Part shown: positions 47,401-55,732 of the stretch, piece after piece
Layout: every line of letters begins with the position of its first letter
Numbering within the stretch: the stretch's first letter is position 1
Assembly (NCBI GenBank): GCA_905182355.1
Contig: CAJJBH010000009.1
Location: 1 to 64,000 of the forward strand
Direction of reading: 5' to 3'
Length of the DNA stretch: 64,000 nucleotides
Source of the DNA: an uncultured Paracoccaceae bacterium
GTDB lineage: Bacteria > Pseudomonadota > Alphaproteobacteria > Rhodobacterales > Rhodobacteraceae
The notes under the pieces: model-generated
Seen by the model: the letters and a program-made list of their open reading frames with translations, nothing else
What the model was told of the DNA's origin: nothing
The model's database searches: none
Position numbers and translations under genes: made by a program

Positions 47401-47811
47401 GCGCAGTTCTTGATGCCAACCGTGATAACCTTGGTCTACGGGCTGGGGTTCGGAATGCTACTGGTTCTATTGGTGGTGCCCGCCTTGGTTGCCGCGCAGC
47501 ATGACGTATCACGCCACATCACCGCGATGCGACGTGGCGTTGGCGCACGGGCCACCGGTTTGGCGTGGAGCCTGCGTGCACTGTGGCTGGTTATTCTGAC
47601 GTGGGGTGCTGTAACTTTGGGCTATACCATTGGCTTTGGCGCACTGCCCGATCAGATTGTTGCACAAATCCCGATGGTCGACGGTATGTCACCCATGATC
47701 GCAGCATTGGGCCTGTTCATTGCAGGCTCCGCGATATTGGTGCTTATAGCCTACATTGCACTTGCATTTGGATTTCAATTTGGCGTGCGGCGCAAACGTC
47801 GGGTGGCTTAA
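44401..47811 (+). CDS. RND-family efflux pump permease
   Basis: This 1136-residue inner-membrane pump uses the proton gradient to export compounds. It has the standard twofold plan: helix 1 near residue 20, a large periplasmic loop, six helices from about residue 335 (LVGLMLVVALLFLFLNAR), including GIVVDDAIVVGEHADH with the proton-relay aspartates, a second loop, and six further helices with MTGIIINDSIVLVTTIDEY near residue 940. It is probably a HAE1-like drug or metabolite pump. Its TAA shares TTAA with the stop codon of the convergent next gene. Confidence 0.94.
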   Translation: MRAIPNAAGGILSYFTRHRTIANLLLVIMVVAGMVAIPNMRAQFFPDVIIDNVTVSTQWNGAGAEDIDAGIIQVLEPGLLAVEGVESSSSVSREGFGNIVLEFTPGWDMARGADDVQSVIDTVTTLPDEAEEPTVRRGAWRDRVTDVVITGPIAPQQLGLFADEFVIRLFAAGVTRTTIRGVAAPQVMIEVPSSQLIANDVTMSQIAAAIAEEVNADPAGDVAGANARVRTGTQKRSVEEISGVVLRSNVDGSTLTVGDVARVMRGGVDRDRGYFVGDNPAISVRVDRSNNGDAIAMQASVQKVADTLQLTLPRDVTIGLIRARAEAISARLDILVDNALVGLMLVVALLFLFLNARTAFWVAAGIPVALLAAIALMYIGGLTINMVSLFGLIITLGIVVDDAIVVGEHADHRARHYGEAPVVAAENAARRMAMPVFAATLTTVIAFFGLIAVGGRFGDLIADIPFTVIAVLMASLVECFLILPNHMSHALLAIDKKRWYDLPSRVVNIGFDWFRARIFRPFMGLVIRGRYVVLAGVVAVLASQVALFINGDVQWRFFNAPERGSVTGNFAMTEGANREDTFAMMKEMQRATEELAKKYADEHNGVSPVDFVIAEIGGNAGRGLSGVESKDADLLGGISIELIDADLRKGYSSFAFVAELQDMVVHHPLVETVSFRSWRSGPGGDGLDVQFFGAGTDVLKSASQDLQKALSIYPEISAMEDNLAYDKEELILDLTAQGQALGFTIDTLGRALRNRLNGIEAATFPDGARSASIRVEVPSSELTADFMERMQMRSPTGIYVPLADLVSVERRTGFSTVRRENGIRLISVTGDVSEDDPARATEINRVLAEDILPNIASNRQVEWRMSGLSEQEDTFLNDALTGLILCLTGIYLVLSWVFGSWTRPMVVMAIIPFGLVGTIYGHAAWGVPLSMFTVVGLLGMTGIIINDSIVLVTTIDEYAEDRGLVPSIIDGAADRLRPVMLTTLTTVLGMTPLLYEQSQQAQFLMPTVITLVYGLGFGMLLVLLVVPALVAAQHDVSRHITAMRRGVGARATGLAWSLRALWLVILTWGAVTLGYTIGFGALPDQIVAQIPMVDGMSPMIAALGLFIAGSAILVLIAYIALAFGFQFGVRRKRRVA

Positions 47812-48611
47812 CCCGCGCTACAGCCGCGAATATCCACCGAATGGCTGGACCCCAGGATTGTGATCCGCACATCGGATCGATTGACCGAAAATGCAGGGCC
47901 GGCAGAGTGATACATCTGAGATACAGCTACAATTTGACCGCCAAAGCGGTGGGTCTTGGGTTCACTCACCCAAATGGCGTCTTGGCCAGCCTCGATCACC
48001 GCTTCTTCACGCCCACCGGCACTTGGCATGGTCACACGCGCCTCAATCTGCAAACCTTCTTGCGTTGGCGTGATGTGGCATGTGACCGCCTTCACACCAG
48101 CTTCTTTGGCCGAGTACGGCGCGGATGCCATCGCTGATGCAATTGAAGCCGTCGGCGTACGACCTGCGGCCTCAAGCATCGTGTCGAATGTCAAAGTAAA
48201 TGGCGCGCAAATGTCCGAACAGACGCCGATATCCATGCGGCCCTTTAGGCGGATCGGCTTGCCGTCGCGTTTGGGTACAATGTGCAACGGAATGACCAGC
48301 TGGCCTTTGTAGCCAATAGAACGGGTCCCGTCGTCGTGAAACACCTTTGGTTGGGGCCACGTGATTTGCAAATCACCAATGTTGCGCGCACCATTCCAGC
48401 TGAACTGGGGGGGGATGCCAGAATCACCAGGGGCGCGCCAATAGGTTTTCCACCCGTCTGCCAATATCAGACGCAACGCGGCGACACGGCGACCATCGGC
48501 CAATTCCCATCCCTGTAGAACCTCTACTGCAACAGGTGCAGGATCACGGGCAATCGCGGGCAAAGCGAAACAAGCAGATAGGGCAATCGCGGACAGGGAT
48601 GTTTTGATCAT
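47808..48611 (-). CDS. Periplasmic DsbD alpha-domain-like protein
   Basis: The 267-residue protein has a signal peptide (MIKTSLSAIALSACFALPAIA) and a domain like the N-terminal periplasmic part of DsbD, with GWKTYWRAPGDSG near residue 55 and a cysteine pair in GVCSDICAP near residue 135. There is no DsbD membrane or thioredoxin part, so it may receive electrons from another CcdA/DsbD membrane protein and pass them to an unknown client. The gene is alone and divergent from yqgE. Confidence 0.8.
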   Translation of the reverse strand: MIKTSLSAIALSACFALPAIARDPAPVAVEVLQGWELADGRRVAALRLILADGWKTYWRAPGDSGIPPQFSWNGARNIGDLQITWPQPKVFHDDGTRSIGYKGQLVIPLHIVPKRDGKPIRLKGRMDIGVCSDICAPFTLTFDTMLEAAGRTPTASIASAMASAPYSAKEAGVKAVTCHITPTQEGLQIEARVTMPSAGGREEAVIEAGQDAIWVSEPKTHRFGGQIVAVSQMYHSAGPAFSVNRSDVRITILGSSHSVDIRGCSAG

Positions 48612-48774
48612 AAGTTATGAATGGCGATCTTGATGGCAAATGCCAAGTCACGATGGAGTTAGCTTTGTTTCGCCACATCTTGCAAACGTGGGGATATGGC
48701 ACTTGCGCCACAGTGGGCCGATGCCGCACACTGGGCGTAAGTACCTAAAGTATGCCAAAAATTTGGAGTGTCAG

Positions 48775-49356
48775 GTGACGGCAAATACAATTAAATTTTC
48801 AGGGAATTTGGCGGGCAAGCTGCTGATTGCCATGCCCGGTATGGGCGATCTGCGGTTTGGCCAATCGGTGGTGTTCATGTGCGCCCACTCGGAAGATGGT
48901 GCGATGGGTCTGATCATCAACAAGCCTGCGCAAGACGTGGTTTTGGGGGACGTGCTGGGGCAGTTGGACATCGACGTCAGCCAGCAAGTCCGCGAATCTC
49001 GGGTTTATATAGGCGGTCCAGTTGAAACTGCACGTGGATTTGTGCTGCATTCGCGTGAATATCAATCCAACCTGCAAACCCTGAATGTGGATGCTGATTT
49101 TGGGATGACCTGCACGTTGGATATCCTAGAAGAGATAGGCAAAGCCACGGGGCCTGCACAGTCCCAACTTATGCTTGGGTACGCAGGCTGGGGGGCTGGA
49201 CAGCTTGAAGCCGAAATTCGCCAAAACGGCTGGTTGGTTTGTGAAGCGTCTTTCGAACTGGTATTTGGAACGGATGACGACACAAAGTGGTCCAAGGCTT
49301 TGGACAGTATCGGGGTGAACCCTTTGACCTTGTCGTCTGCCGGAGGGCGCGCCTAA
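48775..49356 (+). CDS. YqgE/AlgH family protein
   Basis: The 193-residue protein belongs to the UPF0301 (YqgE/AlgH) family, whose biochemical role is not firmly known. It shows [21 protein letters not shown] near residue 15, [10 protein letters not shown] near residue 42, and [14 protein letters not shown] near residue 140. I take GTG 48775 as the start because TTTGGAG lies 6 bases upstream; an ATG further upstream (48721) is in frame but has no ribosome site. The gene converges with the Sua5 gene. Confidence 0.9.
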   Translation: MTANTIKFSGNLAGKLLIAMPGMGDLRFGQSVVFMCAHSEDGAMGLIINKPAQDVVLGDVLGQLDIDVSQQVRESRVYIGGPVETARGFVLHSREYQSNLQTLNVDADFGMTCTLDILEEIGKATGPAQSQLMLGYAGWGAGQLEAEIRQNGWLVCEASFELVFGTDDDTKWSKALDSIGVNPLTLSSAGGRA

Positions 49357-49368
49357 TCCGAACCCACG

Positions 49369-50313
49369 TTATCCACGAGGGGCAGCGGCCCTGCGCAAAC
49401 GGTCATTGATCGCACGGCCCAAACCAATCTGCGGAATAGGTGCAACTGCGATAGGTTTTCCGGTCTTGTCCAAAGCGTGCAGGTGATCAAACAGGTTGGC
49501 GGCAGCTTCGATCAGATCTCCGTGTTCAGATAGGTTCAGATCACAGTTCATTGTGCCAAAACCCAACAACACTTCGCCGGCCTCAATATTTGACGCGTCC
49601 AACCGCACATGTGCTTTCGGGGCATAATGCGATTCCATTTGCCCGGGTGCCGTGATCTTTTCCGGGGTGGATTGGGTAAGCGTAATCCCAAGTGCATCTT
49701 CAATTTGCTCTGACTCAACGCCGCCGTGGCGTAACAAAGCAACATCAGGTGTTAACCCCAAAATCGTGCTTTCCAATCCAACCTTGCAAGGGCCGTCATC
49801 CAACACAGCGGCGATCTTGCCCGCCAACCCATCCAGCACATGTTGCGCAGTGGTAGGGCTGATACGTCCCGATGGGTTGGCAGAAGGCGCTGCAATCGGG
49901 GCATCCGCCAGACGCAACAAGCGCAGGGCCGTCCCATGGTTCGGAACGCGAATGGCCAGCGTGTTCAAGCCTGCGGTTACAAGGGATGACAATCCGTGCC
50001 CGTCGCGCAGCGGCAAGACCAGCGTTAATGCACCGGGCCAAAAGCGATCCGCGAGAATTTGTGCTGTATTGTTCCATTGCACATATCGCTTGGCGCTGGC
50101 GACATCAGGGACATGCACAATCAAGGGATTAAAGCTGGGCCTGCCTTTGGCGTCGTAGATGTTTGCAACAGCGGTGCCATCGCGGGCATCGGCCCCCAAC
50201 CCATATACAGTCTCGGTTGGAAACCCAACCAACTGCCCATTTCTTAACAGTTGTGCTGCCATGTTCAAATCGGCTTCAATTGCCCTTAGGTGAAGCGTCT
50301 GTAATGTGGTCAT
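49369..50313 (-). CDS. tsaC: L-threonylcarbamoyladenylate synthase (Sua5/YrdC type)
   Basis: This enzyme makes the threonylcarbamoyl-adenylate used for t6A modification of ANN-decoding tRNAs. The 314-residue form has the YrdC domain with LVGFPTETVYGLGADAR near residue 27 and KGRPSFNPLIVHV near residue 55, then a linker and the Sua5 C-terminal domain of about 110 residues. The ATG at 50313 has a run of G at good spacing; 50319 is two codons earlier. It is divergent from the acyl-CoA dehydrogenase operon. Confidence 0.92.
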   Translation of the reverse strand: MTTLQTLHLRAIEADLNMAAQLLRNGQLVGFPTETVYGLGADARDGTAVANIYDAKGRPSFNPLIVHVPDVASAKRYVQWNNTAQILADRFWPGALTLVLPLRDGHGLSSLVTAGLNTLAIRVPNHGTALRLLRLADAPIAAPSANPSGRISPTTAQHVLDGLAGKIAAVLDDGPCKVGLESTILGLTPDVALLRHGGVESEQIEDALGITLTQSTPEKITAPGQMESHYAPKAHVRLDASNIEAGEVLLGFGTMNCDLNLSEHGDLIEAAANLFDHLHALDKTGKPIAVAPIPQIGLGRAINDRLRRAAAPRG

Positions 50314-50351
50314 TCGCATCCCCCCTGTGACGCCGCGTTTGGGTTGCTTGC

Positions 50352-50482
50352 GGGGCTTTAGCCCCCCATGCTGATCTTAACCCCGTCCAATACAAGGCAG
50401 TTTGCGTCTTGCCAAGCTGGCGTTTGCCAGTGATTGAGACACCTGATTGAAAAACTGCTGCAATACCGACGCAATACCGACG
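50352..50482. promoter_or_regulatory. Hairpin and tandem 11-base repeat in a divergent promoter region
   Basis: GGGGC-TTTA-GCCCC at 50352-50365 is a short hairpin. CAATACCGACG occurs twice in tandem at 50461-50471 and 50472-50482, exactly one helical turn apart, 30 bases before the acyl-CoA dehydrogenase start. The position suits an operator or activator site for the fatty-acid-type operon. A similar GGTATTGCG element occurs at 31390. Confidence 0.45.
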
Positions 50483-50512
50483 TTAAACATACGTTGAATT
50501 TAAGAGGTCCAA

Positions 50513-52231
50513 ATGCCATATCGCGCCCCCCTAGACGATTACAATTTCCTGTTTGATCACGTTATAGGACTGAACCAAGTCCGCGAAACGGACCGGTTTG
50601 AAGAGGCAACAGACGACCTGACACGTGCCATTCTGACCGAAGCAGGAAAACTATGCGAAGAGGTGATGTACCCCGTTCAGCGTGCTGGTGATTTGACGCC
50701 GTCTTATCTGGAAAACGGTGTTGTGCGGACAGCCGATGGATATGCCGACGCGTTCAAGGCAATTGCTGAGGGTGGTTGGATCGGTATGTCCGCAGACCCC
50801 GAATTTGGTGGCATGGGTTTGCCAATGGCCGTCACCACAGCAGTTAACGAAATGATGAGTGCGGCCTGTCTGTCTTTGCAGCTAGCCCCCTTGATGTCAC
50901 AGGGCCAGATCGAGGCGCTGGAACACCATGCATCGGATGCAATCAAGGCGCTTTACCTGCCCAAGCTGATCTCTGGCGAATGGACAGGCACCATGAATCT
51001 GACAGAGCCGCAGGCGGGCTCTGATGTGGGTGCGTTGTCGTCGAAGGCGACAGACAGTGGTGATGGTACATTCCGTGTAAGTGGCCAGAAGATATACATT
51101 TCTTGGGGCGATAACGATTTCACAAGCAATATTTGCCACCTTGTTTTGGCCCGTTTGCCAGATGCACCCAGCGGTACCAAAGGCATCAGCCTGTTCCTTG
51201 TGCCAAAGCGCTTGCCAGATGAAAATGGCGAAGCTGGTGTTGCCAATTCGTTAAGTGTGATCAGCCTAGAACATAAGATGGGTCTGCACGGATCCCCGAC
51301 GTGCGTGATGCAATATGATGAAGCAACAGGCTGGTTGATTGGTAAAGAAGGCGGCGGAATGGCCGCTATGTTCACCATGATGAACAACGCCCGTGTAGGT
51401 GTCGGCGGTCAAGGGATTGGCGCGGCTGAAGGGGCATATCAACATGCGTTGGCCTACGCGATTGATCGCAAACAAGGCCTCACATCTGTGACCGGTGGCA
51501 GCGGTACCATTGTTGATCATGCTGATGTGCGCCGTATGCTGCTGACCATGAAGGCCGACATTTTTGCGTCCCGCGCCATCGCTCTGTCGTGTGCTGTCGC
51601 AATCGATATGGGAACTGCAACAGGGCGCGCCGAATGGAAATCCCGCGCGGCATTTCTTACCCCGATCGCCAAAGCCTTCGGCACCGACGTCGGTATAGAG
51701 GTCGCCAACACCGCCATTCAGGTCCACGGCGGCATGGGAGTGATTGAAGAAACAGGGATAGCACAATACGCCCGCGACGTACGTGTCACCGCGATCTATG
51801 AAGGCACAAATGGCATACAGGCCATGGACTTAGTCGCCCGCAAGATGATGGACGGTGGTGAAGTTGCCAACCGTATTGTTGACGAAATCGAAACCCATGC
51901 AGAGGCCGCACGGGATCGTTTCCCCAACATGGCAGACGATGTTTGGCAGGCTTGTGAAAGCCTGCGCGAAGCCACAGATTGGTTGACGTCCGAGGGTGAT
52001 TTGAATCAACGTTTTGCGGGTGCTGTTCCATACTTACGTGCATTTGCACGTATACTTGGCGGACACTTGCATCTTACAGCGGCGCTTGCCGACTCAACGG
52101 CAGGCAAACGTGAAAAGCTGGCCCGTTTTTACATTAAACGCTTGATGCCAGAATACATAGGGTTGCTGTCCCATGCACAGTCTGGTGCGGAAGATCTGTA
52201 CGCAATCAGCGTTGAAGAGATGGCGTCCTGA
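50513..52231 (+). CDS. Acyl-CoA dehydrogenase, DmdC-like with C-terminal domain
   Basis: This FAD enzyme oxidises an acyl-CoA to enoyl-CoA and passes electrons to ETF. The 572-residue protein is of the long form with an extra C-terminal domain, as in DmdC (3-methylmercaptopropionyl-CoA dehydrogenase of DMSP breakdown) and related roseobacter enzymes. Key segments are MNLTEPQAGSDVGALSSKA near residue 160, KIYISWGDND near residue 195, and VRVTAIYEGTNGIQAMDLVARK near residue 425. Whether the substrate is MMPA-CoA or a fatty acyl-CoA is not certain. It shares a base with the next gene. Confidence 0.88.
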   Translation: MPYRAPLDDYNFLFDHVIGLNQVRETDRFEEATDDLTRAILTEAGKLCEEVMYPVQRAGDLTPSYLENGVVRTADGYADAFKAIAEGGWIGMSADPEFGGMGLPMAVTTAVNEMMSAACLSLQLAPLMSQGQIEALEHHASDAIKALYLPKLISGEWTGTMNLTEPQAGSDVGALSSKATDSGDGTFRVSGQKIYISWGDNDFTSNICHLVLARLPDAPSGTKGISLFLVPKRLPDENGEAGVANSLSVISLEHKMGLHGSPTCVMQYDEATGWLIGKEGGGMAAMFTMMNNARVGVGGQGIGAAEGAYQHALAYAIDRKQGLTSVTGGSGTIVDHADVRRMLLTMKADIFASRAIALSCAVAIDMGTATGRAEWKSRAAFLTPIAKAFGTDVGIEVANTAIQVHGGMGVIEETGIAQYARDVRVTAIYEGTNGIQAMDLVARKMMDGGEVANRIVDEIETHAEAARDRFPNMADDVWQACESLREATDWLTSEGDLNQRFAGAVPYLRAFARILGGHLHLTAALADSTAGKREKLARFYIKRLMPEYIGLLSHAQSGAEDLYAISVEEMAS

Positions 52232-53277
52232 TGGCTGATATCGCACCGAACGGTCTAAATTACCCATGGCCGACTCCGCCTGAAACAGGTGTTTCGATTG
52301 AGGTAGCGCCAGGTGTTTTGTGGTTCCGTCTTCCGCTGCCAATGAAGTTGGACCACGTCAATATCTATGCATTGGACGAGGGCGACAGCTGGACTGTTAT
52401 CGATACTGGCTTCGCCTCAAAAAAGTGCAAGGCAATCTGGCAGGCCATGATGGACGGGCCGTTGGGCGGCAAACCGATTTCGCGTGTTGTGGTAACGCAT
52501 CATCACCCTGACCACATTGGATTGGCGGGTTGGTTGCAAAGTGATTTTGGCGCTGAACTGGTCACAACGCGTACCGCTTGGTTGACCGCGCGGATGCTGA
52601 CCTTGGACATTCAAGAGGTGCCAAACGCCGAAAGCCTCGCGTTTTATAAATTGTCTGGTATGGGCGCTGATATATACGAAAAGCGGTCGAAGGAACGTCC
52701 CTTCAATTTTGGGGATATCGTGGCACCGATGCCGTTGGGCTATACCCGTATTCAGCAAGGTGATCAGATCACAATGGGGGGGCGCACGTGGGACGTTCAC
52801 ATGGGCAACGGCCACGCCCCTGAACACGCAACATTCTGGAGCAGGGATGACAATCTGGTGCTTGCAGGTGATCAAATCTTGTCCTCGATTAGCCCGAATG
52901 TCGGCGTTTATGCCACTGAACCAATGGCTGATCCCATTGGCGAATGGCTGGAAGCGTGCGAACGGCTAAACCTTTTGGTGCGCGAGGATCATCTGGTTCT
53001 GGGCGGTCATAAGCTGCCGTTTACGGGCCTTCCGAACCGCATGCGCCAGTTGATCGACAACCATCACAGCGCGCTGAAAAGGCTGGAAAAATACATCGCA
53101 GAACCCAAAGCAGCGTCTGAATGTTTCTCGTGTCTGTTCAAAAGACCGATAGGTGAGGGGGAATATGGCCTAGCACTGGTTGAGTCTGTCGCGCATTTAT
53201 CGCACCTTTACCAAACGGGCCTTGCGACACGTGAACTGCGCAGTGACGGCGCGTGGGTGTACCAAAGCAAAGGATAG
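52231..53277 (+). CDS. MBL-fold metallo-hydrolase
   Basis: The 348-residue protein has the metallo-beta-lactamase fold, with the metal site VTHHHPDHIGLAGWL near residue 90, HMGNGHAPEH near residue 190, LAGDQILSS near residue 210, and a C-terminal winged-helix-like region. Such hydrolases often act on thioesters or lactones. It overlaps the acyl-CoA dehydrogenase stop by one base (TGATG), so a thioesterase-like role in the same pathway is plausible but unproven. Confidence 0.85.
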   Translation: MADIAPNGLNYPWPTPPETGVSIEVAPGVLWFRLPLPMKLDHVNIYALDEGDSWTVIDTGFASKKCKAIWQAMMDGPLGGKPISRVVVTHHHPDHIGLAGWLQSDFGAELVTTRTAWLTARMLTLDIQEVPNAESLAFYKLSGMGADIYEKRSKERPFNFGDIVAPMPLGYTRIQQGDQITMGGRTWDVHMGNGHAPEHATFWSRDDNLVLAGDQILSSISPNVGVYATEPMADPIGEWLEACERLNLLVREDHLVLGGHKLPFTGLPNRMRQLIDNHHSALKRLEKYIAEPKAASECFSCLFKRPIGEGEYGLALVESVAHLSHLYQTGLATRELRSDGAWVYQSKG

Positions 53278-53280
53278 GGC

Positions 53281-53763
53281 ATGGGCGATCAGGTCAAGAC
53301 GGCGGCAGAAGCGGTTGAAGCTGATGCGTTGCCACGTGTGCATGAGGTTCATAGCGATCCAACAATGCCCAATGCTGGCAACAAGGCGGTGCCCAAAGGT
53401 GTTGCAAAAACACCTGTCGGGAAGAAAAGCCAAGCACAGTGGGCTTATGAGCGTTTGATAATCTACCTTCAGAACTTCGAGGAACAGTTGGATAACGAAC
53501 AGGAAGCCGCAATGGGCTTTACGGGTGGGGATGATGGTGTGCTTAGGATTGAGGGCATGGGATACAACGATCCTGATATCCTAACATTCTATTGATCCGA
53601 TCCTGCAGGTGGGCACACCCAACTTGTGCAACACGTAAATCAGCTAAACGTCATGTTTAGAGCCCTGCCAAAGGCCGTCGAACAAGCCGAACCTAATCGC
53701 ATTGGCTTTCGATTGGCCCATGATTTGGAAGATGAGAACGAAGTTCCCATCGAAAATGCCTGA
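53281..53763 (+). pseudogene. DUF6173-like gene interrupted by an in-frame TGA
   Basis: The frame from ATG 53281 reads 104 residues, ending ..GYNDPDILTFY, and then TGA at 53593-53595. The same frame continues without a break: SDPAGGHTQLVQHVNQLNV.. to ..DLEDENEVPIENA and a second TGA at 53761. The joined 160-residue protein resembles DUF6173 proteins of Rhodobacteraceae as I recall them, where a glycine follows FY; GGA to TGA would explain the stop. It lies 3 bases after the hydrolase gene. Either a nonsense mutation, readthrough or a sequence error. Confidence 0.7.
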
Positions 53764-53864
53764 TCCAATTGTATATTGTTTTTATACTGTGCCGCTTTGA
53801 CGTGGTGACAGGGGCAGGCAGTTGATGTAATGAGCGTAAAATTATTGCGACCAAGGAGCGACTC

Positions 53865-53999
53865 ATGGCTGAACATAAACACGGCGACATGGACACTAAA
53901 GTGCAGCAAGGCACATATGACGCGTTCATCAAATTTTGCGTTTGGGCGGCTATTTCCATAGTTGCCATTTTTGTCTTTTTGGCGATTTTCGCAACCTAA
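53865..53999 (+). CDS. aa3-type cytochrome c oxidase subunit IV
   Basis: This 44-residue frame begins MAEHKHGDMDTKVQQ and has one membrane helix near residues 26-43 (VWAAISIVAIFVFLAIF). It matches the small fourth subunit of the bacterial aa3 cytochrome c oxidase of Rhodobacter and Paracoccus, which lies at the periphery of the complex. AAGGAG precedes the ATG at about 6 bases. It is a stand-alone gene, as is common; the main oxidase genes are not in the window. Confidence 0.88.
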   Translation: MAEHKHGDMDTKVQQGTYDAFIKFCVWAAISIVAIFVFLAIFAT

Positions 54000-54032
54000 T
54001 ATACATCACTTACGCTTGGAGGCGTTTGAGCA

Positions 54033-54632
54033 ATGCGGATACTAGCCAGTTTGGTTTTGTTGGCATTTTTGGCCGCCTGTGCGACAGCGCCTGCAGGCCC
54101 ACAGGCCAGCGATGCTACGATTGCAGCGAAAGCGTATCGAGAGTCAGGGCCTGCGACATTGACCCTGATCACAATGATCAACAACCGTGACCAATCTGGT
54201 GCGCACACGGCTTTGATGATCAACGGATCACAGCGTGTGATATTTGACCCAGCTGGATCATTCCGAAACGAACAAGTTCCGCGCCGCGACGATGTTCTTT
54301 ATGGAATTCGTCCCGTCGTTTACGCAGCGTACAAAGGTGCGCATGCACGTTCGACATTCCATATTGTGTCGCAAACTGTTGAAGTTTCCCCAGCTGTTGC
54401 TGAACAGGCGATTATGTTGGCAAAAGCCCGTGGCCGCGTGCTTGGCACGCAATGTGCTGCATCGACCATCGGTATTTTGCAGCAATTGGACGGGTTTTCT
54501 GGCATATCAAGGACATTGTTCCCAAGACGTCTGATGGAAAATTTCGAAACATTACCTGGTGTGAAAACCGAGAAGTACTTCGAGAATGATGAAGGCACAG
54601 TTGTTGACGGCATTGCTGAGGTCAACTTGTAA
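54033..54632 (+). CDS. Lipoprotein of unknown function, possible permuted papain fold
   Basis: The 199-residue protein has a lipoprotein signal ending in LAAC (cysteine at 16), so it is membrane-anchored outside the cytoplasm. The mature part contains SGAHTALMINGSQRVIFDPAG near residue 55 and GTQCAASTIGILQQL near residue 138. A histidine early and a cysteine late is the order in permuted NlpC/P60-type papain-like enzymes, so it may be a hydrolase or acyltransferase of that sort. This assignment is my inference, as no family was recognised with certainty. Confidence 0.6.
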   Translation: MRILASLVLLAFLAACATAPAGPQASDATIAAKAYRESGPATLTLITMINNRDQSGAHTALMINGSQRVIFDPAGSFRNEQVPRRDDVLYGIRPVVYAAYKGAHARSTFHIVSQTVEVSPAVAEQAIMLAKARGRVLGTQCAASTIGILQQLDGFSGISRTLFPRRLMENFETLPGVKTEKYFENDEGTVVDGIAEVNL

Positions 54633-54648
54633 CCGAACCCCCAACTGC

Positions 54649-54975
54649 TTAGCCAAATAGAAATACGCCAAAGCCTAGCGTAAATGCACCTGCAAAAATT
54701 GCTATGATAACGTTGCGGGTTGCTATCCCTACACCAAAGGTCACGATTGCTGCGATCAGTCGGATTGGCTCTGGCCCGGTCCCCGCTTCGTTGGAAAGTG
54801 CAACAATTGGGGCGATCAATGCTGGGATGATAGCAACTGCTGTGTAGCGCAGATATCTAAGCGCCCATGCTGGCATTGGTCGATCACCGACCCATCCCAA
54901 AAACGAAAATCGCAATAAGAAGCTGCCGATACCCAGCGTGAAAATGACGATCCAAAGCGTGCCAGTATCTATCAA
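54649..54975 (-). CDS. azlD: AzlD-family branched-chain amino acid exporter subunit
   Basis: The 108-residue membrane protein has three to four helices (LWIVIFTLGIGSFLLRF, ALIAPIVAL and others) and is the small partner of AzlC. The pair exports branched-chain amino acids or analogues in other bacteria. It starts inside the azlC stop (ATGA), and its end converges with the lipoprotein gene after 16 bases. Confidence 0.88.
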   Translation of the reverse strand: MIDTGTLWIVIFTLGIGSFLLRFSFLGWVGDRPMPAWALRYLRYTAVAIIPALIAPIVALSNEAGTGPEPIRLIAAIVTFGVGIATRNVIIAIFAGAFTLGFGVFLFG

Positions 54976-55691
54976 TGCGCTGCCCCTTGTTTCTTAGTCA
55001 TCCAAACCTCGACCTGTGATCCTGCCGTCATGCCGGCGAGACCTGCGATAATTAAACCCAGCGAATAGGGTATTGGAATACAGATTAAGCTGACAATGAT
55101 AGCGACAATTGCAGCCACCAAATGCGGCAGGCTGCGGATCATCGGTGCGATCATGGAAAGAAACGCGATGGGCAGCGCGAAATCGATTGGAATGCCAGCT
55201 GGCAATTGTGTTCCAAGTGCTGCGCCCAAAAAGCTAAAGATAAACCACGCTATAATTACCAACGTACACGTGCCAAAAAAATATGCAGTGCGCATTGGAA
55301 CTGTCATTTTTGGTTTGTCTTCGAATTTGGCATGACTTAGCGCATAGCTTTGATCGACCAGCATGTAGGATATCAAAGCACGCTGCCATAATGGGGCTTT
55401 GCCCAAATAGGGTGTCAGCGCTGCAGAATACATAGCGACCCTTAGGTTCACAGCCAGTGCGGAAATCAGCACAACAACGGTCGGCGCTTCTTTTATCATT
55501 AGTTCTAATGCGGTGAATTGTGCTGCCCCAGCGATGACCACAAAAGAAAAGCTCATGACCTCAAACAGGTTCAATCCTGCCTCGGTTGCGATGACACCGA
55601 ACAGCACAGCAAAAGGCGCAGCGACCAAGATAAATGGTGCCCCGTCGCGAACGCCTGTCCAGTAGGCGGATTTGGTGGTGGTGGATGTCAT
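54972..55691 (-). CDS. azlC: AzlC-family branched-chain amino acid exporter subunit
   Basis: The 239-residue membrane protein has six to eight helices and the AzlC pattern, with GVRDGAPFILVAAPFAVLFGV near the start and SFVVIAGAAQFTALELM near residue 50. It forms a two-part exporter with AzlD. It is divergent from fdhD, with about 41 bases between the starts. Confidence 0.9.
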   Translation of the reverse strand: MTSTTTKSAYWTGVRDGAPFILVAAPFAVLFGVIATEAGLNLFEVMSFSFVVIAGAAQFTALELMIKEAPTVVVLISALAVNLRVAMYSAALTPYLGKAPLWQRALISYMLVDQSYALSHAKFEDKPKMTVPMRTAYFFGTCTLVIIAWFIFSFLGAALGTQLPAGIPIDFALPIAFLSMIAPMIRSLPHLVAAIVAIIVSLICIPIPYSLGLIIAGLAGMTAGSQVEVWMTKKQGAAH

Positions 55692-55732
55692 ATGAAACTC
55701 TTAGGTTATCCCAAACGATTAGCTGTCTTGGG

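Noticed and set aside
53593-53595. Selenocysteine recoding of TGA
   Set aside because: No selenocysteine insertion hairpin is evident and the position is predicted to be glycine.
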